From Clostridium sp. CAG:451 (GTDB lineage: Bacteria > Bacillota_I > Bacilli_A > RF39 > UBA660), in NCBI GenBank assembly GCA_000438295.1, contig FR901066.1, positions 1-16,583 of the forward strand: 16,583 bases of DNA, written 5' to 3'. Position numbers and translations under genes: made by a program. Each line of letters begins with the position of its first letter. Position 1 is the stretch's first letter. Positions 1-6,909 of the stretch are shown here, piece after piece. The notes under the pieces were generated by a model. The model ran no database searches and was not told where the DNA came from. It worked only from the letters and a program-made list of their open reading frames with translations.

Positions 1-1609
1 GCCAAAATATATTCAAATGATGAAAAAGTTAACGATATATCAAAACCGATATACGCTACACCTCTATCTGAAACCAACACTAATTATGCTTATAAGTTAA
101 CAATAGGTGGAAAAGGTGGAATTATTGCAAACGAAAATATGACAGGTTATTTTTTGGGATTTTTTTCAACCGTTCTTAATAAGGTGTCCATAGATTTGTC
201 CGCTTTGGATACATCAGAAGTAACAGATATGCGTTATATGTTTGCTGGATGTAGCAGTTTAACAAGTCTAGATTTAAGTAATTTTGATACATCAAAAGTA
301 ACAGATATGCGTTATATGTTTGCTGGATGTAGCAGTTTAACAAGTCTAGATTTAAGTAATTTTGATACATCAGAAGTAACTGATATGAATAGTATGTTTG
401 GTGGTTGCAGTGGCTTAACAAATCTAGATGTAAGTAAATTTGATACATCACAAGTAACCAATATGAGTGATATGTTTGAGGGTTGTGAAAGTTTAACAAG
501 TCTAGATGTAAGTAAGTTTAATACATCAAAAGTAACAAATATGAGTGCGATGTTTTATGATTGCAACAGTTTAACAAGTTTAGATTTAAGAAACTTTGAC
601 ACATCAAACGTAACAGATATGGCTAGTATGTTTGATAATTGTAGCAGTTTAACAAGTCTAGATGTAAGTAACTTTGATACCTCAAAGGTAACAAGAATGG
701 GCTCTATGTTTTACAATTGTAGTAGTTTAACAAGCCTAGATTTAAGTAACTTTGATACATCAAAAGTAACAGATATGGGCGCTATGTTTGAATATTGTAG
801 TAAATTAACAAGTCTAGATTTAAGTAAGTTTGATACATCAGAAGTAAGTGATATGAGATATATGTTTGATGAATGTAGCAGTTTAACAAGTCTAGATGTA
901 AGTAACTTTGATACATCAAAACTCAAACGTAACAAGTATGATACGTATGTTTACTGAATGTAGCGGATTAACAAGTCTAGATGTAAGCAACTTTGATACC
1001 TCAAAGGTAACAAGAATGGACTCTATGTTTCACAACTGTAGCAGCTTAACAAGTTTAGATGTAAGTAGTTTTAATACATCAAATGTAACAAATATGAGTA
1101 ATATGTTTAATTTTTGTGAAGGTTTAACCAGTCTAGATGTAAGTAACTTTGATACCTCAAAGGTAACAAGAATGGACTCTATGTTTTACAATTGTAGTAG
1201 TTTAACAAGCCTAGATTTAAGTAACTTTGATACATCAAAAGTAACAAACACAGATTATATGTTTAGATATTGTAGTAAATTAACAAGTCTAGACTTAAGA
1301 AACTTTAATACATCACAAGTAACAAGTATGTATGAAATGTTTGTTGGATGTAGCAGTTTAACAAGTCTAGATGTAAGTAGCTTTGATACCTCACAAGTAA
1401 CAACCATGGGTTATATGTTTAATGGCTGTAACGGATTAACAAGTTTAGACTTAAGAAGCTTTAATACATCACAAGTAACAAGTATGGCTGGTATGTTTCG
1501 TGGCTGTAGTAAATTAACCCAAATAAACGTTTCTGATAAATGGGTAATGAAATCAAGTCAATTTCTCATGTTTGACGACTGTGGAACAAATCATGTAACT
1601 GTTGTTTAA
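1..1609 (+). pseudogene. BspA-like leucine-rich repeat surface protein, 5'-partial and frameshifted
   Basis: The reading frame is open from base 1, so the true start lies upstream. Before the repeats the frame reads YKLTIGGKGG, typical of the stretch that leads into BspA/DUF285 repeats. From about 205 there are 17 repeats of 26 residues with the pattern FDTSxVTxMxxMFxxCxxLTSLDxSN, then a short tail (LTQINVSDKW) and a stop at 1607. Frame 1 holds up to about 920 and then runs into a TGA at 955; the same repeat pattern continues in frame 2 to 1609. The cause is 7 extra bases at 921-927. No LPXTG or C-terminal membrane anchor follows the repeats. BspA-type proteins are exported and linked to adhesion or host and matrix binding; here that role is inferred. 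The family is certain. Whether the break is real decay, a switchable state or an assembly error cannot be told from one sequence. Confidence 0.88.
205..1537 (+). repeat. 17 tandem 78-bp repeats encoding BspA/DUF285 LRR units
   Basis: The unit is 78 bp (26 codons) and begins at the Phe of FDTS. Unit starts fall at 205, 283, 361, 439 and so on to 907, then at 992 (85 bp later, that is 78+7) and every 78 bp to 1460. Units 1 and 2 (205-282, 283-360) are almost identical in DNA, which indicates a recent tandem duplication. Confidence 0.93.
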
Positions 1610-1613
1610 TAAG

Positions 1614-1635
1614 AAGTCTAGAAATAGACTTTTTT
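1614..1635 (+). terminator. Rho-independent terminator after the BspA-like gene
   Basis: A 7-bp stem, AAGTCTA (1614-1620) with TAGACTT (1625-1631), closes a GAAA tetraloop and runs into a T tract (1630-1635). It starts 5 nt after the BspA stop codon and separates that gene from the spoVA promoter. Confidence 0.85.
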
Positions 1636-1649
1636 CTTTTGATAAAAAT

Positions 1650-1678
1650 GTATATTAAAAATAAAAATACTCATACTA
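1650..1678 (+). promoter_or_regulatory. SigG-type promoter of the spoVA operon
   Basis: A -35 element TGTATA (GTATA core at 1650-1654) and a -10 element CATACTA (1672-1678) are separated by 17 nt. This fits the Bacillus SigG consensus (gHATR, 17-18 nt, CATnHTA) at every defined position, and the downstream genes are SigG-controlled in B. subtilis. The expected transcription start at about 1684-1686 leaves only 8-10 nt before the spoVAC ATG. Confidence 0.8.
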
Positions 1679-1693
1679 TTATTGGTGAATAAT

Positions 1694-2137
1694 ATGAAAG
1701 AAAAGAAATATCAAAGAATAGTTGAAAGACATAAACCTAAAGAAGAAAGAGCTAAATTTGCTTTAATTTCTTTTATAGTTGGTGGCTTAGTAGGAGTACT
1801 TGGTGAGGGATTAATTTGTTTCTATGTAAAAGTATTATCTATCTCTAGAAGTGATGCTTCAACTTATATGATTGTAACACTGATATTTATAGCATCTTTA
1901 TTAACAGCTCTTGGCGTATTTGATAATCTTGTTAAGAAAGCTAAGTGTGGACTACTTATTCCTATAACTGGGTTTGCTCACTCTATGACAAGTGCTGCTA
2001 TTGATTATAAAAAGGAAGGACCAATCTATGGAATAGGTAGTAATATCTTTAAATTAGCTGGTTCTGTTATACTTTATGGAATAGTATCATCTTGGTTATT
2101 TGGAATGATTCGTTATGGAATAGAGGTGTTAAAATGA
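1694..2137 (+). CDS. spoVAC: Stage V sporulation protein AC (SpoVAC)
   Basis: This 147-residue multi-pass membrane protein is part of the SpoVA channel, which moves Ca-dipicolinic acid across the inner forespore membrane. In Bacillus, SpoVAC behaves as a mechanosensitive channel. Recognisable blocks are a basic N-terminus with HKPK, a first hydrophobic segment beginning FIVGGLVGVLGEG, ALGVFDN, the signature PITGFAHSMTSAAIDYKKEG, and a C-terminus with FKLAGSVILYG and GMIRYGIE. The ATG at 1694 is chosen over in-frame TTG 1682 and GTG 1685. It keeps the usual length and has GGTGA at 1684-1688 as ribosome-binding site, five bases upstream; the upstream codons would remove that site. The stop overlaps the spoVAD ATG by 4 bp (ATGA), which indicates translational coupling. 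Confidence 0.95.
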   Translation: MKEKKYQRIVERHKPKEERAKFALISFIVGGLVGVLGEGLICFYVKVLSISRSDASTYMIVTLIFIASLLTALGVFDNLVKKAKCGLLIPITGFAHSMTSAAIDYKKEGPIYGIGSNIFKLAGSVILYGIVSSWLFGMIRYGIEVLK

Positions 2138-3129
2138 TTTTTAAGTTTAAGAATGTTTATGTAGATGATACTGCTACCGTAGCAGGTCCTTATGAAGCGA
2201 AGGGGCCCCTTAGTAATTACTTTGATAAACGTTATAAGAAAGATTTATATTGCGGTGAAAAGTCTTTTGAACAAGCAGAAGTGAAATTACTAGAAGATAG
2301 TTTAAAATTAGTATTAAAGAAATCAAATCTAAAAGAATCTGATATTGATATAGTAATAGCTGGTGACTTATTAAACCAAATAACTTCATCTTGTTATTCT
2401 AGTTTAGATATGAATAGTCCTTTCCTTGGAATATATAGTGCATGTGCTACTAGTGCTGAAGGAATATTAATTGCATCATCACTAATCGATGGTGGTTTTA
2501 TTAATACGGCAATCGCTGCTACCTCATCACATAATATGTCTAGTGAAAAACAGTTTAGAAATCCAACCGAGTATGGGGCTCCTAAACCAAAGACGGCTAC
2601 TTTTACTGCAACAGGAGGAGCTAGTATCTTGCTTACTAATAAACCTAGTAAAGTAAGAGTAAGCGAAGGAGTAATTGGTACTATTGTTGATTATAATCAA
2701 AAAGATCCCTTAAACATGGGAGCTGCTATGGCAGGAGCTGCTGCTCATACCTTGAATGACTACTTCAAAAATAGTGAGTATTCCCCTAAAGATTTTGACT
2801 TAATTGTAACAGGAGACTTAGGAGTTTATGGTAAAGAAATATTAAAAGACTTTATGAAGGAAGAATATAAGATAGAGTTAGGTAATAACTATAATGATTG
2901 TGGGGTGATACTATATGATTTAGAAAAACAAAAAGATGTCATGGCTGGAGGTAGTGGACCAGTTTGTAGTGCTTTAGTTACTTATTCTAAAATATTAAAA
3001 GATTTAAACGACGGCGTTTATAAAAGAGTCTTGTTAGTAGCAACTGGTGCTTTATTTTCCCCAACCTTTGTCTATCAAAAGAAACCAATTTTATCTATAG
3101 CACATTTAGTATGTTTGGAGGCGATTTAA
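2134..3129 (+). CDS. spoVAD: Stage V sporulation protein AD (SpoVAD), dipicolinic-acid-binding
   Basis: This 331-residue soluble protein has the thiolase/ketoacyl-synthase fold. In Bacillus, SpoVAD binds dipicolinic acid at the outer face of the inner forespore membrane and works with SpoVAC and SpoVAE. Visible family blocks are GPYEAKGPLSNYFDKRY near the start, DIVIAGDLLNQ, SACATSAEGILIASSLIDGG (the Cys-containing thiolase-like segment), AATSSHNMSSEKQFRNPTEY, LIVTGDLG, NDCG and ATGALFSPT. The ATG at 2134 lies inside the spoVAC stop and has GAGGTG at 2123-2128. A start at 2092 would translate spoVAC's C-terminal DNA in the wrong frame and is rejected. Length is close to the 338 residues of the B. 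subtilis protein. TAA is followed directly by the spoVAE ATG. Confidence 0.96.
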   Translation: MIFKFKNVYVDDTATVAGPYEAKGPLSNYFDKRYKKDLYCGEKSFEQAEVKLLEDSLKLVLKKSNLKESDIDIVIAGDLLNQITSSCYSSLDMNSPFLGIYSACATSAEGILIASSLIDGGFINTAIAATSSHNMSSEKQFRNPTEYGAPKPKTATFTATGGASILLTNKPSKVRVSEGVIGTIVDYNQKDPLNMGAAMAGAAAHTLNDYFKNSEYSPKDFDLIVTGDLGVYGKEILKDFMKEEYKIELGNNYNDCGVILYDLEKQKDVMAGGSGPVCSALVTYSKILKDLNDGVYKRVLLVATGALFSPTFVYQKKPILSIAHLVCLEAI

Positions 3130-3480
3130 ATGTATTTTATATATTCATTCTTATTTTGTGGAACTATCTGCTTAATAGCAGAACTTATCCTTGATAATAC
3201 TAAATTAACACCAGGACATATAACAAGTATCTTTGTAGTTGTTGGAGCAGCTTTAGATGCTTTTGGAATCTATGACTTTTTTATAGCTACTTGTGGAGGA
3301 GGAACACTAGTACCAATCACTTCCTTTGGACACTCTCTTATTCATGGAGCATTAGCAAAAGCAGAAACCTTTGGATTTTTAGGATTATTAATGGGAATGT
3401 TTGATCTTACAGCATCAGGAATAACATCCGCAATAATCTTTTCCTTTATATTTACTTTATTTTTTAAAGCTAAAGATTAA
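3130..3480 (+). CDS. spoVAE: Stage V sporulation protein AE (SpoVAEb type)
   Basis: This 116-residue, almost wholly hydrophobic membrane protein is the third core part of the SpoVA channel. It shares with SpoVAC the motif PITSFGHSLIHGALAKAE, preceded by LTPGHITSIFVVVGAALDAFGIYDF and followed by GVFD/GMFD-like and SAIIFSFIFTLFFK segments. The length matches SpoVAEb (about 116 residues) rather than the longer SpoVAEa. The start follows the spoVAD stop with no gap, with GGAGG at 3117-3121. The operon here is the reduced AC-AD-AE(b) form: spoVAA, spoVAB and spoVAF are not in this window. Confidence 0.95.
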   Translation: MYFIYSFLFCGTICLIAELILDNTKLTPGHITSIFVVVGAALDAFGIYDFFIATCGGGTLVPITSFGHSLIHGALAKAETFGFLGLLMGMFDLTASGITSAIIFSFIFTLFFKAKD

Positions 3481-3523
3481 AAAAAATTAATTTATTGTAA
3501 ATAATATAGATAAGGAGGTACTT

Positions 3524-4492
3524 ATGCTAACTTATCTATTTTTATGTTTATTTATTACTAATGTTTATGCAGAAACAGTAGAAACTCCCTATCTAGTAGC
3601 AGATACTTCTACTGATAAGACAAGAGAAATAATAAAAGAAGAAGATTTATACTATTTAAGAAAAGAAGGGGAAACTAGTAATAATTACTATAGTAGTAAA
3701 CCAGATGACTATGATACTAAAACAGATATGTTTATCTATGATAAGTATAGTAAATATACAACTAAAGAGATAAATAGTCCTAATTACTTAAAAGAAGAGA
3801 TAACGTACTATCATTATTTAGAACTAGAAAAAATTAATTATCTAAAAGTATTAACTAGTAGTAATATAACTATTTTAGATATAAAACTTAATAATAATAT
3901 TATCAAATCTAATAATAATACTTATTACTTTAATAAAAGTAAGATAGAAGATAGTATTTTAGAAATAAAATTAATGGTATTAGAAAACTCTAATGATAAT
4001 TATTTATTAATAGAAAATAATGACGTTTATCTAAAAGGAAAAATAAAGTTAAAAGAAAAAGGAGTAGTAACTAAGAAGATAAGATTAATTAACTATTTAA
4101 CTAGACTAAAAATGAGTAAGAAAGTAAAAGCTACTACTAATTATAATGATTTACCCTATTATAGATTACTAAAGAAAGAAAAACTATATAGATATAGAAG
4201 AAAATTATATAAATATAAAAAGAATGATACATTATTAACTAGTAATAGAGTATTGGATGGATATAAAGTAGATAGAGTAGAAAAGATAAATAGAATATAT
4301 CGAAAAGAGGTATTTACTTTCTTTGATAATATTAAACTAAATTATTTAGATTGGGATAAGATTCTAGTAAGTTCAACCATACCTTTGAAAGAATTAAAAC
4401 TATATAAGAGTAAAGAGTGTGGGAAAATGAAATTAAAGCTAGTATATAAAACTTTTAGTTATCTAAAAGAGATAGACTTTACATGTTCTTAA
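3524..4492 (+). CDS. Secreted protein of unknown function between spoVA and a sporulation sigma factor
   Basis: The product is 322 residues. The first 16 (MLTYLFLCLFITNVYA, then ETVE) look like a signal peptide with an AxA-type cut after VYA. The mature part is rich in Lys, Tyr, Asn and Leu with no membrane segment. I recognise no domain. Residues 185-260 are strongly basic (motifs such as LYRYRRKLYKYKK), so the C-terminal half should carry high positive charge. Only two Cys remain in the mature protein, both near the C-terminus (KECGK and the penultimate residue), so a disulfide is possible. The ATG at 3524 has AAGGAGG at 3512-3518. The gene starts 43 bp after spoVAE with no terminator between, so co-transcription with spoVA, and thus a forespore or spore-envelope role, is a reasonable inference. 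Function remains unknown. Confidence 0.8.
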   Translation: MLTYLFLCLFITNVYAETVETPYLVADTSTDKTREIIKEEDLYYLRKEGETSNNYYSSKPDDYDTKTDMFIYDKYSKYTTKEINSPNYLKEEITYYHYLELEKINYLKVLTSSNITILDIKLNNNIIKSNNNTYYFNKSKIEDSILEIKLMVLENSNDNYLLIENNDVYLKGKIKLKEKGVVTKKIRLINYLTRLKMSKKVKATTNYNDLPYYRLLKKEKLYRYRRKLYKYKKNDTLLTSNRVLDGYKVDRVEKINRIYRKEVFTFFDNIKLNYLDWDKILVSSTIPLKELKLYKSKECGKMKLKLVYKTFSYLKEIDFTCS

Positions 4493-4508
4493 GAAAAAGA
4501 AATTCTAC

Positions 4509-4545
4509 TTTTGTCGAATGGATTGTCTTTTTAAAAATATATAAG
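4509..4545 (+). promoter_or_regulatory. Spo0A box(es) and promoter of the sigma-factor gene
   Basis: TTTTGTCGAAT at 4509-4519 contains TGTCGAA (4512-4518), a 7/7 match to the Spo0A box core. A weaker copy, TGTCTTT (5/7), lies at 4524-4530 in the same orientation, 12 bp on. A -10-like TATATAAG is at 4538-4545 with no good SigA -35. The strong box therefore sits at about -39 to -33, the position Spo0A occupies at activated SigA promoters such as spoIIG. The box match is seen; binding is inferred. Confidence 0.55.
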
Positions 4546-4570
4546 TATTCTTTAGGGGAAAGGAGGAGAT

Positions 4571-5218
4571 ATGGACGAGTTACTCTTAAAGTATGATAAG
4601 TTAATCTATATGATGGCTAATAAATATAAAAATTATGCTAGTATAGATGATCTTTATCAAGCAGGATGTATTGGACTAAAAGAAGCATTAACTCATTATG
4701 ATAAAAGTAAAGGAAGTGATTTAACTAGTTATATTTGTCTTTATATTAAAGGAGAGATGCTAAAAGAAGTCAGTAATAGTAGGGAAATAAGAGTAGGATA
4801 TGATGTTTATAACTTTTCAAAGAAAGTAAAAGAGGCAAGAGATTATTTAACTCAAGAGTTTGGAAGAGAAGCAACTACTTATGAAGTATCATATTATATG
4901 AATGAAAATATAGAAAAGATAGAGATGGTTGATAGAGTAAGTATGCCAGTTTATCATTTAGATGATAGGAATGAAGATAATTTATCTTTATATGATAAAG
5001 TTAGTTATGTAGAAAAAGCCTATGATACTGATATTTTAGATTTAAAAAGTGCTTGTGATAAACTTAATTCTTATGAGAAAAGTTTAATCAATAATAGATA
5101 CTATCTTGATAAGACACAACAAGAAGTAGCAGAAACTCTTGGTATTAGTCAAGTAAAAGTAAGTAGAGAGGAGAAAAAAATCTTAGAAAAGTTAAGGGTT
5201 AGTTTAACGACTAATTAA
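4571..5218 (+). CDS. RNA polymerase sigma factor, SigF/SigG/SigB family (sporulation)
   Basis: This 215-residue sigma-70 factor has regions 2, 3 and 4 and no region 1. Region 2 (about 5-75) carries DDLYQAGCIGLKEALTHYD and, after a SxTSYxxxxIKGEM core, the end EIRVG. Region 3 covers about 76-125. The region 4 helix-turn-helix is at 182-208 (TQQEVAETLGISQVKVSREE). The ISQxxVSRxEK wording is typical of SigF, SigG and SigB. It is about 40 residues shorter than Bacillus SigF/SigG, mostly at the N-terminus. The gene stands alone, without spoIIAA-spoIIAB. A Spo0A box upstream favours early, SigF-like expression, while the neighbouring SigG-type spoVA promoter could make it the reader of that promoter. 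I leave the subtype open. Start: ATG 4571 with AGGAGG at 4561-4566. Confidence 0.88.
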   Translation: MDELLLKYDKLIYMMANKYKNYASIDDLYQAGCIGLKEALTHYDKSKGSDLTSYICLYIKGEMLKEVSNSREIRVGYDVYNFSKKVKEARDYLTQEFGREATTYEVSYYMNENIEKIEMVDRVSMPVYHLDDRNEDNLSLYDKVSYVEKAYDTDILDLKSACDKLNSYEKSLINNRYYLDKTQQEVAETLGISQVKVSREEKKILEKLRVSLTTN

Positions 5219-5338
5219 TTTACATAAATTTTCTAAATCATTTTTATTATCAGGTAAAATAACAAACTCACTGACTTTGGACATTGGGTAGTTCACAAAA
5301 AATAAAAAATGATAATAAAATATTGTTGGAGAAGTGAC
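5204..5338 (-). pseudogene. Unidentified minus-strand coding remnant, 3' end
   Basis: On the minus strand 44 codons are open from 5338 to a TAA at 5204-5206. They end with MSKVSEFVILPDN, KNDLENL and CKLISR. The composition is protein-like (mixed hydrophobic and charged, a plausible helix at the end), unlike random AT-rich sequence, but I cannot assign a family. It begins just after an in-frame stop with no start codon or ribosome site, so it looks like the tail of a lost gene. It overlaps the last 15 bp of the sigma gene tail to tail. It could be chance. Confidence 0.3.
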
Positions 5339-5388
5339 TTAATTTTTAACTTTGACATATTTATGACTTTCTATATTAACATTTATAC

Positions 5389-5814
5389 CTATAAATTAAT
5401 GTTTTCTAAAATTTCAAAATTGTAAATATTAGGAATAACATTCATAAACTCCTACCATGGTTTATCAGAAGATGTTATGAAGACATGTTTACCAACTAAT
5501 CTACTTCTTTTGCCTTTTCGGTCTATACCAGTGAAAGTGACAAAATATTTACTCATAATCCATTTCTTTTTATTGGGTTTATTTTTATCCTGCTTATGTA
5601 TCCGCTTTTCATCAACAATAACATATAAAGTTTTACCGTGTTCTATTTCATCATATTTTATTTCACGCAGCCTAGCTTCATGTTTAAATAGATAAATAGT
5701 TTGCTTTGGGATAGGTAATGTTTGTTCTAAAGATTGTTTTATGTGTAAAGTATTTAAAGAAGAAAATGATGATGTGTGACTTGGATTACGCCAAACAGAG
5801 ATTTTATAGGTATA
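5389..5814 (-). pseudogene. ISLre2-type (UPF0236) transposase remnant
   Basis: The minus strand is open for 120 codons from 5814 to a TAG at 5452-5454, and the same frame goes on sensibly to 5389. The order of blocks resembles the middle of ISLre2/UPF0236 transposases: a segment ending in IPKQTIYLFKHEAR, then KTLYVIVDEKRIHKQD (family: LYIxADEDHVxLQ), then GIDRKGKRSRLVGKHVF (family: GKRxELVNxxxF), then PW-stop-EFMNVIPNIY (family: LWEEVxxYI). Both ends of the gene are missing and I find no terminal inverted repeats, so the element is dead. Assignment is from remembered family patterns; the acidic catalytic context cannot be judged in such a short piece. It sits directly against the decayed Fic gene. 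Confidence 0.5.
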
Positions 5815-5837
5815 TTATGCCATGAGTCTTTTCTTTT

Positions 5838-6246
5838 TTTATGTATTCTGATAAATTCTTACTCCGTCTTAGAACATTTAGAATTGAAGGAACATAGATT
5901 TCACAGGATGATATGTATTATATTAATTATAAAGAATCAAATGACAGCATACAAGAAGTAAGAAACTTAAAGACAATGCTAGAATATGCTAATGAAAAAC
6001 TTAGCAATAAGTATTTAGTATTTAGATGATTAATTCAATGCACAAGATTTTATTATCTTGTGTTAGAGGTAATGATAAATCACCTGGTAAAATAGAACAA
6101 TTCAAAACTATATAGGTCCTAGAGGATTAGGAAAAGAGAGAGCTACTTTTGTTCCACCAATTCCTGAGGATGTTCCTCTCTTATCAGAAAGCATGAAGAA
6201 ATATATGATATATATAGTATTTAGAAAAATTGCAAAATATTGCTAA
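5838..6246 (+). pseudogene. Fic-family protein, decayed N-terminal half
   Basis: Pieces in three frames line up in the order expected for the N-terminal part of Fic/AMPylase proteins. FRIEGT at 5880-5894 matches the conserved S-x-IEGT and is followed by TAG 5895 and ISQDD. Then comes NDSIQEVRNLKTMLEYANEKL (family: D-x-x-EVxNxxxAxxYA), ending in TGA 6027. LIQ is followed, after a frame slip at 6039, by HKILLSCVRGNDKSPGK (family: LHxxLLxxVRGxxKxPGxFR). Finally, after another slip, GPRGLGKERATFVPPIPEDVP appears (6115-6180; family: AxFVPPxPxxVPxLM). The catalytic core HPFxxGNGR is absent; the frame ends at 6244-6246 just before the WYL regulator. The matches are unmistakable in sum, but the gene has at least two stops and two slips and no start. 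Confidence 0.8.
6232..6243. promoter_or_regulatory. Possible operator: small inverted repeat before the WYL regulator
   Basis: GCAA-AATA-TTGC is an exact inverted repeat flanked by AATT on each side, ending 18 bp before the chosen GTG start of the regulator. A TATATA run at 6208-6215 could be part of the promoter. Autoregulation through such a site would be usual for WYL regulators, but short AT-rich palindromes also arise by chance. Confidence 0.25.
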
Positions 6247-6261
6247 ATTGGAGTGATTGAA

Positions 6262-6852
6262 GTGGGAAAAATAGCAAATATGTTATATATGATAGACTTA
6301 CTTAATACTGGAAATATTTATACGTTAAAAGAGCTATCAGAAAAAATAGGGGTAACAGAAAGAATGATTAGGTATTATAAAGATGAAATTTGTAATAATG
6401 GCATTGCAATTGAGTCTTTTAAGGGACCTAATGGTGGTTATTTTATGATTGATGAAATAAAAAATTATACTAGTATAAATAAGTATGATATTCAACTATT
6501 AGATAATGTTAAGCATTTTTTATCTGAAAACAATTTCAAATATGTAGATAAATATGAAGAATTTTTAGATAAGGCTAAAAAAATGTATTCAATATATGAG
6601 GAGAAGAGTAAGTATATTGCTAATGTTGATACAACTTCATCAGATGTAATTGAAAAAATTATAAAATCAGCTATAAGTAAAAATGAAAAAGTAGAAATTG
6701 TTTATAATGATGTTGATGGTAGTCAGCATAGAAGAATAATTCATCCTTTATATTTGTTTAAGTATAAAGAAAATTATTACGTAACTGCTTTTTGTGAACT
6801 TAGAAACGATATTCGTCATTTTGAAATCAAAAGAATTGTTAATATAAAATAA
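6262..6852 (+). CDS. HTH-WYL domain transcriptional regulator, short form
   Basis: An N-terminal winged helix-turn-helix of DeoR type (about residues 1-55; YTLKELSEKIGVTERMIRYY, then GPNGGYF in the wing) is joined by a helical linker to a WYL domain (about 135-196). The WYL signature is KVEIVYNDVDG, IIHPLYLFKYKENYYVTAF (the WYL position reads YYV) and RHFEIKRI. The protein ends right after the WYL core, so the usual C-terminal WCX extension is missing; it has 196 residues against 300 or more for most relatives. WYL regulators sense small molecules or nucleic acids and often sit beside defence or metabolic islands. The GTG at 6262 is preferred over GTG 6253, because TGGAG at 6249-6253 is then a well-placed ribosome site. 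It heads the accessory cluster and probably controls it. Confidence 0.8.
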   Translation: MGKIANMLYMIDLLNTGNIYTLKELSEKIGVTERMIRYYKDEICNNGIAIESFKGPNGGYFMIDEIKNYTSINKYDIQLLDNVKHFLSENNFKYVDKYEEFLDKAKKMYSIYEEKSKYIANVDTTSSDVIEKIIKSAISKNEKVEIVYNDVDGSQHRRIIHPLYLFKYKENYYVTAFCELRNDIRHFEIKRIVNIK

Positions 6853-6878
6853 TAAAGACGAAATACTTCAAATCAATA

Positions 6879-6887
6879 TGCTATAAT
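6879..6887 (+). promoter_or_regulatory. Extended -10 promoter for the HAD / HAD-PRTase genes
   Basis: TGCTATAAT at 6879-6887 is a perfect TGn plus TATAAT extended -10 element, with no clear -35. It lies 23 bp upstream of the ATG at 6910 and just before an AAGGAGG ribosome site (6894-6900). It could drive the cluster independently of the WYL gene. Confidence 0.6.
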
Positions 6888-6909
6888 ACCTTCAAGGAGG
6901 AAAAAACAT

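Noticed and set aside
176..935. Minus-strand open frames across the BspA repeats
   Set aside because: They are periodic shadows of the 78-bp coding repeats, without ribosome sites or plausible proteins.
205..1537. Regular 78-bp repeats resembling a CRISPR or satellite array
   Set aside because: The repeats are contiguous with no unique spacers and translate into a clean LRR pattern, so they are coding repeats.
5477..5695. Plus-strand 72-codon frame
   Set aside because: It lies antisense to the better-supported minus-strand transposase remnant and has no ribosome-binding site.
5776..5961. Plus-strand 61-codon frame
   Set aside because: It is a wrong-frame reading through the start of the Fic relic, where another frame gives IEGT and EVRN motifs.
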